Positions 1 through 7,283 of a stretch of DNA of 21,123 nt are shown here, piece after piece (position 1 is the stretch's first letter; every line of letters starts with the position of its first letter). This DNA comes from JAZDMK01 sp043800975. Its GTDB lineage: Bacteria > Bacteroidota > Bacteroidia > Bacteroidales > JAHJDW01. Under the pieces are notes generated by a model, which ran no database searches, was not told the DNA's origin, and was given only the letters and a program-made list of their open reading frames with translations. The translations under genes were made by a program, and so were the position numbers. Location: assembly GCA_043800975.1 (NCBI GenBank), contig JAZDMK010000164.1:1-21123 (forward strand), read 5' to 3'.

Positions 1-656
1 TGCGCGAACATAAAATGAAAGCCCGCTTTGCACGCGGCGGAAGTAATAAATATTTAGTACAGATGCTGGAAGAAGGACTGACCGATTATATTCTCGATGG
101 TCAGACTTTCGATCTGGAGGGCGTGCGCTCGATGCGTGAAAATCCAGGACATGTGAATACAAGTCCGTTCACCAGCTACAATTATCATGGCAAAGGAAAT
201 TTTGCACAGCTTGTTGATGTAGTCATTCTGGGTGCAACAGAAGTAGATGTGAATTTTAACGCCAATGTTGTTACGCATTCTGATGGTGTATTGCTACATG
301 GTATTGGTGGCTGGCAGAACTGCATTTTCTCGGGTTGCACCATTCTCCCCATTCCTCTGTTCCGCGACCGCATTCCTGTAATTCTGGATGATGTAACTAC
401 AGTGTGCGGCCCGGGCGAATTGATCGATGTAATCGTGACTGAACGTGGTATTGCCATTAATCCGTTAAGAAAAGACCTGATCAAAAAAATGAAAGGATCA
501 TCGCTTCCTATTCGTACCATTCAGGATTTGAAAGCAGAGGCGGAAGCCATCTGTGGCGGAAAGCCCGACAAACCTGAGTTTGACGATGAAGTGGTGGCCA
601 TCGTCAAGTGGGTTGACGGAACGGTGATTGATGCCGTTAGGAAACTCAAAAAATAA
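1..656 (+). CDS. citF: Citrate lyase alpha subunit (citrate CoA-transferase), C-terminal part, 5' truncated by window edge
   Basis: The reading frame is open from base 3 (residues REHK before the first ATG at 15), so the gene starts upstream. The alpha subunit of citrate lyase exchanges acetyl for citryl on the acyl-carrier subunit, and the complex splits citrate into acetate and oxaloacetate in the cytoplasm. The visible residues align by eye, without large gaps, with the C-terminal part of E. coli CitF: an FxxGG followed by a short helix ending in EEG (near residues 6-21 counted from the ATG at 15), the NPGH motif, the DVVILGATEVD strand, NVNVLTGSDGVL-like NANVVTHSDGVL, and the RIPVILDDVTT and VTERGIAINP segments. 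The E. coli protein ends the same way (VVAVVRYRDGSVID versus VVAIVKWVDGTVID), so the C-terminus is complete. The citD/citE partners would be expected upstream, outside the window. A strong terminator follows directly. Confidence 0.9.
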   Translation, partial: REHKMKARFARGGSNKYLVQMLEEGLTDYILDGQTFDLEGVRSMRENPGHVNTSPFTSYNYHGKGNFAQLVDVVILGATEVDVNFNANVVTHSDGVLLHGIGGWQNCIFSGCTILPIPLFRDRIPVILDDVTTVCGPGELIDVIVTERGIAINPLRKDLIKKMKGSSLPIRTIQDLKAEAEAICGGKPDKPEFDDEVVAIVKWVDGTVIDAVRKLKK

Positions 657-663
657 ATGAAGG

Positions 664-686
664 CCCCGCAGATGCGGGGTTTTTTG
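664..686 (+). terminator. Rho-independent terminator of citF
   Basis: A perfect 7-bp inverted repeat (CCCCGCA, two-base loop GA, TGCGGGG) lies 8 bases after the citF stop codon and is followed by six T. It separates citF from the cysK-cysE unit, so the cysteine genes need their own promoter. Confidence 0.92.
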
Positions 687-706
687 TTGAAAGACTTTTT
701 TAAATA

Positions 707-733
707 TTGATTTAAGTTAAATATGTAACTTTG
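707..733 (+). promoter_or_regulatory. Bacteroidota-type promoter of cysK-cysE
   Basis: TAACTTTG at 726-733 matches the TAnnTTTG -7 consensus of Bacteroidota exactly. A TTG at 707-709 is a possible -33 element, though the 16-base spacer is slightly short. Transcription should begin about 7 bases past the -7 box, at about 738-741, which coincides with the cysK ATG at 740. The transcript is therefore probably leaderless or nearly so. This excludes the in-frame TTG at 731, which lies inside the -7 box. Confidence 0.7.
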
Positions 734-739
734 CAACTC

Positions 740-1648
740 ATGAATCTCCTTTCTAAAATCGGTAATACGCCTTTGGTTTCTGTTCCGCATACGGAAGTAA
801 ATCTTCTTGCAAAGCTTGAATTTTATAATCCTTCGGGTTCTGTGAAAGCGCGCGCTGCATTAGCCATGATTGAAGATGGAGAGGCGCGGGGTATGCTTTC
901 ATCAAAAACTAAAATCATTGAACCCACAAGCGGTAATACAGGAATTGCGCTGGCCATGGTGTGTGCAATCAAAGGATATCATATCACACTGGTGATGCCC
1001 GAATCGATGAGCATGGAACGAAAAAAGATGATGCAGGTTTACGGAGCAGAATTAGTTCTGACGCCCGCTGCATTTGGAATGAAAGGTGCCGTGGATAAAG
1101 CCAGAGAGATGATAAATGAAATTCCGGATGCATGGATGCCGATGCAGTTTGACAATCCGGCCAATCCCGAAATGCATTTTAAAACAACGGGACCTGAAAT
1201 CTGGAAAGATACAAAGGGTGTGATTGATTTTTTTGTAGCCGGAGTTGGAACCGGAGGAACAATCAGTGGTGCCGGAAAATTTTTAAAAAGTAAAAATTCC
1301 ACTATTAAAAATATTGCCGTAGAACCTGCTGAATCTGCTGTGCTTTCTGGAAAAGCTGCCGGTAAACATGGAATTCAGGGATTGGGTGCCGGATTTATTC
1401 CGGGTGTGTTTGATAAAAATGTGATAGACGAAATTATTTGTGTGGCTACCGATGATGCGATGAAGCACGCAAGAAAACTTTGTAAAAAACATGGAATTTT
1501 TTGCGGCATTTCATCCGGTGCAAATTATGCAGCTGCATTAACTGTTGCTGCAAGACCTGAAAACAAAGGAAAAACAATTGTGTTCATTGTGCCCGATACC
1601 GGTGAACGATATCTGAGTACCGATTTATTTAAAGAAGAAAACGTATGA
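740..1648 (+). CDS. cysK: Cysteine synthase (O-acetylserine sulfhydrylase), PLP-dependent
   Basis: This 302-residue protein replaces the acetyl group of O-acetylserine with sulfide to make cysteine in the cytoplasm. It has the fold-type II PLP signatures: NPSGSVK with the PLP lysine at K36, the TSGNTG loop at 63-68 that binds the substrate carboxylate, the glycine-rich phosphate clamp GVGTGGT near 169-175, and the SSGAN segment near the end. Length is normal for CysK/CysM. The ATG at 740 is preferred over the TTG at 731 because the latter overlaps the -7 promoter box. No Shine-Dalgarno is visible, consistent with a leaderless message. The gene overlaps cysE by 4 bases (ATGA at 1645-1648), so the two enzymes of the pathway are translationally coupled. 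Whether it is CysK or CysM cannot be settled by eye; the lysine is followed by ARA rather than the common DR. Confidence 0.9.
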   Translation: MNLLSKIGNTPLVSVPHTEVNLLAKLEFYNPSGSVKARAALAMIEDGEARGMLSSKTKIIEPTSGNTGIALAMVCAIKGYHITLVMPESMSMERKKMMQVYGAELVLTPAAFGMKGAVDKAREMINEIPDAWMPMQFDNPANPEMHFKTTGPEIWKDTKGVIDFFVAGVGTGGTISGAGKFLKSKNSTIKNIAVEPAESAVLSGKAAGKHGIQGLGAGFIPGVFDKNVIDEIICVATDDAMKHARKLCKKHGIFCGISSGANYAAALTVAARPENKGKTIVFIVPDTGERYLSTDLFKEENV

Positions 1649-2532
1649 GTCCGAAAGAAACAAAAGCAGTTTTTGATGAGATCATTCAAAAGCTGAACAG
1701 CGGTGATGAACTGAATATTCTGCGTCATGCCACAACGCATGATGCGCCCATGCCCTCAGTGCGTGAACTGGAGCTGATGATGGAACGTTTGCAGGAAGTT
1801 TTGTTTCCCGGTTATTTCGGGCATACCGACGTTCATCCCGGTGCAATGGATTATCACATTGGTGCAAGCCTGGATGAAGCCAGCCGCATACTGACGGAAC
1901 AGATTCGCCGCGGATTGTGCTTCCCCTGCGATGAAAATAAAAATGAAAAATGCTCGAAGTGTTCAGGGGATGCTTCTGTGATTGCCATGAAATTTCTGCA
2001 GCGCATTCCGGAGATACGAAAGAAATTATCTACAGATGTAGTGGCTGCATTTACGGGTGATCCCGCTGCCAAGAGTTATGGTGAAGCGATCTTCTGTTAT
2101 CCCAGTGTTACTGCATTGACACACCACCGCATTGCGCACGAATTATTGCTGATGGGTGTTCCTCTGATCCCACGCATCATTTCTGAAATGGCGCATGCCC
2201 GCACCGGTATTGAAATTCATCCGGGAGCTGAAATTGGCGAATACTTTTTTATTGATCACGGAACAGGTGTGGTAATCGGAGAGACTACCATTATCGGGAA
2301 AAATGTACGCTTGTATCAGGGCGTAACCTTAGGTGCAAAAAGTTTCCCATTGGATGAAAACGGCAAACCCATTAAAGGAATCCCGCGCCATCCCATTGTG
2401 GAGGATGATGTGATTATTTATTCAAATGCAACGGTTTTGGGAAGAATTACAATTGGTAAAGGATCTGTGATCGGCGGGAATATTTGGGTGACGGAAGATG
2501 TGCCTGCTGAATCTAAAGTGTTGCAGAAGTAA
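1645..2532 (+). CDS. cysE: Serine O-acetyltransferase with N-terminal helical domain and four-cysteine motif
   Basis: This 295-residue enzyme transfers acetyl from acetyl-CoA to serine, supplying O-acetylserine to the overlapping cysK product. An N-terminal helical domain (about 1-180) is followed by a left-handed beta-helix of hexapeptide repeats (about 185-285). By alignment to E. coli CysE the catalytic residues are D139, H165 and H205 (in IDHGTG). C92, C95, C103 and C106 form a C-x2-C-x7-C-x2-C motif inside the helical domain, a metal-site-like pattern that I recall from related bacterial enzymes of the EpsC type but that E. coli lacks. An insert at about 232-248 in the beta-helix is also a feature of this subfamily. 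The protein ends in VLQK just after the beta-helix, without the flexible tail and terminal isoleucine that E. coli CysE uses to dock into CysK, so a classical cysteine synthase complex is doubtful. Confidence 0.93.
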   Translation: MSPKETKAVFDEIIQKLNSGDELNILRHATTHDAPMPSVRELELMMERLQEVLFPGYFGHTDVHPGAMDYHIGASLDEASRILTEQIRRGLCFPCDENKNEKCSKCSGDASVIAMKFLQRIPEIRKKLSTDVVAAFTGDPAAKSYGEAIFCYPSVTALTHHRIAHELLLMGVPLIPRIISEMAHARTGIEIHPGAEIGEYFFIDHGTGVVIGETTIIGKNVRLYQGVTLGAKSFPLDENGKPIKGIPRHPIVEDDVIIYSNATVLGRITIGKGSVIGGNIWVTEDVPAESKVLQK

Positions 2533-2612
2533 TTACTCAAATAACTAATAACCCAATAACTTATTCGTGTATGTGTCGGTTGATTATAAAGCAGTATTAA
2601 AGAGAAATTTGT

Positions 2613-4253
2613 TTATTCAATAACAAATTTACCTGACACGATTATTCGATTTTCTGAAATTAATTGAAAAAAATACAATCCATTTTTCAGATTCAATCTT
2701 TCAATTTTAACTTGGTTTGTTCTGATATTTTCAATTATTCTTATAAGCCTGCCTTGAGCATCAAATAATGTTAATGTGTTGTCTGATTTTTTTTGATTAT
2801 TAAAAGTTAAAGTACAAAAATCGTGAAAGGGATTAGGGAAGAGATTAAAACTCGATAATTGATGGAAATCTATCAATCCATTTTCTTTTCGAGATAGTTT
2901 TGCAACAAAAATATCACAACCACCAGTACTTGTTAAAGTAGTATTTCCAAAGGTGCTCGAATTTTGAAAAATTCCTGTGATATAAGCATTATTGGAAGTG
3001 TCAATACTAATACTATTGCCTACGCAATATGCTGAAGATGATGATCCGTATGTTTGAATTGCACCTAGTGGATTTCCATTATTATCATACGAAGCAATAA
3101 ATAAATCGATGCCTGGAGTAATCAAAATATTTGAGTTGAAAATAGCAGTATCTCTAAATAGCCCTGTAATAAGTATCTCTCCGTCATGATTTAATTCTAA
3201 TCCATATCCACAAACATCGGAAGTTCCCCCTGCATGCTTAGCCCAAATAATACTTCCACTCGTATTCATTTTTAAAATATATGTGTCAGAAAAACCGTAG
3301 CTGAAAAGGTTTATTGTATCAAATATTGCACTTTCATAAAAAACACCTGTTGAGTATATATTGCCTAAATTATCAGAAACAATATCATAACCAACGTCTA
3401 GATAACTATTATTTGGGCCTCCCATTTTTTTCGCCCATTGAAAATTTCCATTAAAATCAAACTTTGCAATAAAAGCATCTCCTTTACCTATTGCAATTAA
3501 TGAGTCAGAAGTAAAAAAAATTGAGTCCGAGAAACTCCCTGTAGCAAATAAATTCCCAAAGTTATCAACAGTAATTTTGTTGCAATAGGTATCTGGGTTT
3601 GTCGAATTTTCGCTAATCTTTTTTAACCATAAAGTGTTTCCAGCGGTATCAAATTTTGCAATGAAAATTCCTCTGCCAATTAAAGAAATACTATCAAATT
3701 TGATGGTGTCTCTATAGAAGCCAGTGGTATAAACATTGCCCCACCTGTCGTTTGTAATTCCTAATCCAAAACTGCCATTTGTTTCGTAGATACTAGAATA
3801 TTTAACCCATTTGAAACTGCCACTAGTATCGTATTTGGCAATAAAAGCGCTAATACTTGTTTCAGAAGTGAAAATTGTATCATTTTCAAAAACTACTACG
3901 CCCTGAAGATAACCAGTTATATAAACATTTCCTGTATTATCAATGCTAACTCCAAAACTTTCATCATCTCCTGAACCCCTAGCTTGTCTTGCCCAAATTA
4001 CGTTTCCGTGCGAATCATATTTTGCAAGATAGACATCGCTGTCATAAGAAGATGTTAATATGTAAGACCCAAATATCATAGTGTATTGAAACTTTCCGGT
4101 TGCATAACTGTAACCATTCACATCTGTTACAATATCATATCCATGGTCGTCTCCGTTAATATTTGTTCCAATAGGTTGTTTCGCCCATTGCCAAGTTTGA
4201 GAAAAAGTTTGAGTTGGAAAGAGTAATAATAAAACGAAAATTAATTTGTTCAT
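2613..4253 (-). CDS. Secreted seven-repeat SBBP-type beta-propeller protein with T9SS sorting domain
   Basis: This 546-residue protein begins with a signal peptide (about 1-19, ending TFSQ). The body holds seven repeats of a D-x-x-G-N-x-Y-x-T-G-x-F motif, at about 44, 105, 169, 230, 294, 355 and 418, spaced 61-64 residues apart. Each is followed or preceded by an AKYD-x-x-G-N-x-x-W-A-K element. This is the SBBP (beta-propeller) repeat pattern, and seven copies suggest a seven-bladed propeller. Residues about 468-546 are a type IX secretion sorting domain (NLFPNPF, then LFDAQGRLI and LKNGLYFFQL). The mature protein is therefore expected to be exported and released or anchored at the cell surface. 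Its ligand is unknown. Hand counts of two 60-base rows give about 28-33% GC, against about 47-50% in rows of the neighbouring TPR gene and cysE, hinting at a different origin or relaxed constraint. Confidence 0.88.
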   Translation of the reverse strand: MNKLIFVLLLLFPTQTFSQTWQWAKQPIGTNINGDDHGYDIVTDVNGYSYATGKFQYTMIFGSYILTSSYDSDVYLAKYDSHGNVIWARQARGSGDDESFGVSIDNTGNVYITGYLQGVVVFENDTIFTSETSISAFIAKYDTSGSFKWVKYSSIYETNGSFGLGITNDRWGNVYTTGFYRDTIKFDSISLIGRGIFIAKFDTAGNTLWLKKISENSTNPDTYCNKITVDNFGNLFATGSFSDSIFFTSDSLIAIGKGDAFIAKFDFNGNFQWAKKMGGPNNSYLDVGYDIVSDNLGNIYSTGVFYESAIFDTINLFSYGFSDTYILKMNTSGSIIWAKHAGGTSDVCGYGLELNHDGEILITGLFRDTAIFNSNILITPGIDLFIASYDNNGNPLGAIQTYGSSSSAYCVGNSISIDTSNNAYITGIFQNSSTFGNTTLTSTGGCDIFVAKLSRKENGLIDFHQLSSFNLFPNPFHDFCTLTFNNQKKSDNTLTLFDAQGRLIRIIENIRTNQVKIERLNLKNGLYFFQLISENRIIVSGKFVIE

Positions 4254-4312
4254 TATTTTTTGATTGCTAAATAAACTAGTTTTATGGTGTGAATTTAGTT
4301 ATCTTAATTTCT

Positions 4313-4320
4313 CAAAAATA
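4313..4320 (-). promoter_or_regulatory. Putative -7 element for the SBBP propeller gene
   Basis: On the minus strand TATTTTTG (plus-strand CAAAAATA) matches TAnnTTTG about 60 bases upstream of the ATG at 4253. No well-spaced -33 TTG is seen. The 107-base gap to the TPR gene otherwise holds only AT-rich sequence, with no clear hairpin. Confidence 0.45.
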
Positions 4321-4360
4321 ACAAATAAAATTCAATAAATTTAATGTAGGCAGAATAATC

Positions 4361-5644
4361 TCATTTCACATCAATACAAAACTTCGCCACCAGCCGTTTC
4401 GCTTCCGCATGGCCCAAGCCGGCAGCCAGTTTCAGATCGGGGCAGGAGCCTTCGGGATCTTTTGAAAGTTCTTTGCAGGTGGCTCTGTAATAATAGGCAT
4501 CGGCAGTAGGTTTTGTTTTAATTACAATATCAAGATCAGCAATTGACTCTTTGTATTTTTTTAAATTGAAATAAGCAATGCCTCTTTTTTCCTGTGCTTC
4601 CATATTCTTAGGATTCAGCTCCAGGGCCTTGTTGTAATCGGTCATGCTGGCCTGCCATTTATTCTGTACAAAAGCCAGATTGCCGCGTTTCATGTATCCC
4701 AGATCGCGCCCGGGATCATTGGTAACCAGCTTTGAATAATCTTTTCCGGCAGCGCTGTAATTTTTTGCTTCCACATAGCAATCGCCTCGAAGAATAATGA
4801 ATTGCTCGTCTTTCGATTTGAACACATCAATCACTTTTGAAAAATCTGCAGCGGCTTCTGCATATTTTTTCAAATCCTTATTAGCAAAAGCACGATCGGT
4901 ATAGATTTCAATGTTATTGATTTTATATTCAACTGCTTTAGAGAAATCGGCAAGGGCTTCCACTTTTTTGTTTGCTTTCGTGTATGCTTTGCCACGATGG
5001 TGATACGCAAGTCCGTAATCGGCTTTTGTTTTTATTGCCGTTGTAAAATCATTCAGCGCTTCGGCGTTTTTTTGTTGCGCCATATACGCATCACCCCGCA
5101 GCAGATAGACTTCAGCGCTCGGGCTTTTCAGACCAATGGCTTTGTTGCAGTCGCTGATTACATCCTCATACTTTTTTAAAGAAAGATTAACCAAAGCTCT
5201 TTTAATATATGCTTCTGCATAATCAACGCGGTTTGTAATGATGTAATTAAAATCATCGAGCGCTTCTTTGTTTTTACCCATATCAAAATACAGCAGGCCG
5301 CGGTTCAGGTATGCCTGATAATAAATTTTGTTGACTTCAATCGCCTTTGTATAATCCGCTAGCGCAAGATCTTTCTTCCCGAGTTTTAACTGACAATTAC
5401 CACGTTCGAGGTAAGCATCAAAAAAATAAGGTGCTTTGGCAACGGCAGCGGTGTAATCCAGCATAGCGCCTTTGCAGTCGCCGGCTTGTGCTTTGGCAAG
5501 GCCTGCATCCAGTTGAGCATTAGCTTTTCGGTTTTGTTCCGTGATTTCTGCCTGGGTGGGCTCCTTTTTGTTTTTGGGCTTTGTCTGACAAAAGACAGAA
5601 AGTGAAACAAAAAGAAAAAAAATGAAAATTGAAACTCGCTTCAT
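4361..5644 (-). CDS. Exported tetratricopeptide-repeat protein (about 11 TPRs)
   Basis: A 427-residue protein with a signal peptide (about 1-20, ending VFCQ) followed by about eleven tandem 34-residue TPRs recognisable by the A-x-x-D-(Y/F)-x-x-A-I helix-B pattern (for example LALADYTKAIEV, EALNDFTTAIKT, ESIADLDIVIKT). It ends in a short GSCPDLKLAAGLGHAEA segment common at the end of Bacteroidota TPR proteins. TPR solenoids bind other proteins, so a periplasmic scaffold role is plausible, but no partner can be named. The ATG at 5644 is preferred over the TTG at 5653: it gives a compact KR-rich signal-peptide start and lies downstream of the promoter element. A 14-bp palindrome lies just upstream of the start. 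The glycosyltransferase stop is only 56 bases upstream, but a separate promoter is likely. Confidence 0.85.
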   Translation of the reverse strand: MKRVSIFIFFLFVSLSVFCQTKPKNKKEPTQAEITEQNRKANAQLDAGLAKAQAGDCKGAMLDYTAAVAKAPYFFDAYLERGNCQLKLGKKDLALADYTKAIEVNKIYYQAYLNRGLLYFDMGKNKEALDDFNYIITNRVDYAEAYIKRALVNLSLKKYEDVISDCNKAIGLKSPSAEVYLLRGDAYMAQQKNAEALNDFTTAIKTKADYGLAYHHRGKAYTKANKKVEALADFSKAVEYKINNIEIYTDRAFANKDLKKYAEAAADFSKVIDVFKSKDEQFIILRGDCYVEAKNYSAAGKDYSKLVTNDPGRDLGYMKRGNLAFVQNKWQASMTDYNKALELNPKNMEAQEKRGIAYFNLKKYKESIADLDIVIKTKPTADAYYYRATCKELSKDPEGSCPDLKLAAGLGHAEAKRLVAKFCIDVK

Positions 5645-5647
5645 ACA

Positions 5648-5661
5648 CTTCAACGTTGAAG
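5648..5661. repeat. 14-bp perfect palindrome in the TPR gene leader
   Basis: CTTCAACGTTGAAG is its own reverse complement and sits 3 bases upstream of the TPR ATG (5644), just after the -7 box. It could be an operator or an RNA hairpin covering the start. About one 14-bp palindrome is expected by chance in a window this size, so function is uncertain. Confidence 0.35.
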
Positions 5662-5663
5662 AA

Positions 5664-5671
5664 CAAAGATA
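5664..5671 (-). promoter_or_regulatory. Putative -7 element for the TPR gene
   Basis: On the minus strand TATCTTTG (plus-strand CAAAGATA) is an exact TAnnTTTG match 19 bases upstream of the ATG at 5644. The predicted start of transcription (about 5657) falls inside the palindrome at 5648-5661. No TTG is found at the usual -33 distance. Confidence 0.5.
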
Positions 5672-5700
5672 ACGAAATTCGCGCTTCTTCTGAGATGAGA

Positions 5701-7149
5701 TTATTTAAGCCGGAACACGCGAATAGAACCCTTTTCAATAATCATTGAATCAAGCATAGCCATATTATTAAGGCAGTTTTCAATTGAGCGGGAATCAGAG
5801 TAAAGGTATTTCGCACCTTTGGTAACCATGTCCTTAATTTCACTTCCAATTATCCAATTATCGTAAAATACCCACCCTTTTTTGTGAATGTAGTAAAAGA
5901 AGATCGAATGGGATACGTCATTTCCAACAATACACAATGCATTGTCAGGAACTGCATTGCGAAGTTCTTCTTTATAAATAAGTAGATCCTTATTAAATCC
6001 TGGAGAATCGGGTTTCCATCTGTCTATCATACGCAGGTATGTAAATAATGGAAGAATAAGAAGCAGAAAGAGGGTAAGGTATTTTAGACCCTTTTTCCCG
6101 GATGAATACATTTGGTATGCTCCGAAACTCACAATAATAAAAAGAATCGGAAGAAAAGGAAAAAGGTAGTAATCATGAACCCGCGCGATCATGTTGGCTT
6201 CAAAGAAATAATATGCCAGTGCGGAGATGCCCCAGATCAGGAAGACAGGAAATAATTGATTGTTCTGTTTTTTATTCCGAAAAATATAAATGATGCCGGC
6301 GATAAAGAAAATGACGGATCCATAATTCAACAAAAGCTCCGGCAATGTAGAGATCAAAGTATGTCGCCAGAAATCCAGCAGTGTGGAAAAGGGCAGTGTG
6401 TTGTCAGCCATTCCTGCGGTGATCCCGTTCCCATGCCAGTGGGGAATAGCATTAATATACCAGATCGCCGGGAAAATGATGAAAGAGAAGAAGAAAAGAA
6501 AGGGAATTAAAAGTTTTTTGACATTTTTTTTTCTTATCAGAAGGATTATCAGGTATGCTGCGGGTATGCTGTAGTACAGAATGAACGGCAGTTTGCACAG
6601 GGCCGTAAGACTGAACAGTATTCCGGCAGCAATCAATAGCTTCGTTTTCTTTGATTGATGCCACTGAAAAAATAACAGTACAGCCCAAATGGAAAAACAA
6701 AGCGCAAGGTTGTCGGGCATTGGATTGACCGTATAATAAAAGAAGCTGGGCGAAAAGCAGAGTGCCCAGGCTGCAATCATTCCGATAATTTCATTTTTAA
6801 AAAGCGTTTTCATCAGGCGAAAGATGCCGAAGAGCGAAAACAATCCGATAATGAAAACGAAGATCCGGCTGAGAATCAGGTGGGGTCCGAAAACTTTGTA
6901 CAGGCAGGCAATCAGCCATTGCATGAGCGGAAACTCCATCCGGAAAATCCCGTCCCCATTGCCGCGGTCATTTATTCTCGGGTTCAGGATATTCATGTCT
7001 TCCTCATAAAAATTCTGAATGGTGGACTGAGTATACGTCTGCCTCCATGAGTGAAAACTGATCAGTTCTTTCGGGAACTGTTTAAAATGCATGAAAGTAC
7101 TGACGACTATGATCAGCAAAAAAAATATAAAAATCCGGCTGCGCTTCAT
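5701..7149 (-). CDS. Integral-membrane glycosyltransferase, GT39/ArnT-PMT-like
   Basis: A 482-residue protein with many hydrophobic helices: one at about 5-20, then about nine to ten more between 90 and 375, followed by a soluble C-terminal region of about 100 residues. This is the layout of polyprenyl-phosphate-dependent glycosyltransferases of the GT-C fold (PMT/ArnT/GT39). The first large loop has SFHSWRQTYT (about 31-40) and EFP (72-74), a pattern familiar from Bacteroidota members annotated as family 39 glycosyltransferases. Such enzymes take a sugar from a lipid-linked donor and add it to lipid or protein on the outer face of the inner membrane. Donor and acceptor cannot be read from the sequence. 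It stands alone between a divergent icd and the downstream TPR gene. The start ATG is followed by KRSR, a reasonable positive-inside N-terminus. Confidence 0.75.
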   Translation of the reverse strand: MKRSRIFIFFLLIIVVSTFMHFKQFPKELISFHSWRQTYTQSTIQNFYEEDMNILNPRINDRGNGDGIFRMEFPLMQWLIACLYKVFGPHLILSRIFVFIIGLFSLFGIFRLMKTLFKNEIIGMIAAWALCFSPSFFYYTVNPMPDNLALCFSIWAVLLFFQWHQSKKTKLLIAAGILFSLTALCKLPFILYYSIPAAYLIILLIRKKNVKKLLIPFLFFFSFIIFPAIWYINAIPHWHGNGITAGMADNTLPFSTLLDFWRHTLISTLPELLLNYGSVIFFIAGIIYIFRNKKQNNQLFPVFLIWGISALAYYFFEANMIARVHDYYLFPFLPILFIIVSFGAYQMYSSGKKGLKYLTLFLLLILPLFTYLRMIDRWKPDSPGFNKDLLIYKEELRNAVPDNALCIVGNDVSHSIFFYYIHKKGWVFYDNWIIGSEIKDMVTKGAKYLYSDSRSIENCLNNMAMLDSMIIEKGSIRVFRLK

Positions 7150-7218
7150 ACCGTAAAAGTATGAAAAAAGGGACTAAAAACGAGTTTGTGATTTTTTTTA
7201 AGACAGTAAAAAAAAGAT

Positions 7219-7248
7219 TTTGCGGATTCATTTTCTGTTGTATTTTTG
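7219..7248 (+). promoter_or_regulatory. Bacteroidota-type promoter of icd
   Basis: TTTG at 7219-7222 and TATTTTTG at 7241-7248 match the -33 and TAnnTTTG -7 elements with an 18-base spacer, the best-formed promoter in the window. Transcription should begin near 7255, giving an untranslated leader of about 29 bases to the ATG at 7284. The A-rich leader has no Shine-Dalgarno. Confidence 0.72.
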
Positions 7249-7283
7249 ACGCATCATAAACCAAGAAAAAAAATAAGACTCAT

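Noticed and set aside
731..739. TTG start for cysK
   Set aside because: It lies inside the -7 promoter element; ATG 740 fits the family start.
2533..2612. Possible terminator between cysE and the convergent propeller gene
   Set aside because: The 80 bases contain short direct AATAAC-type repeats but no convincing stem-loop.
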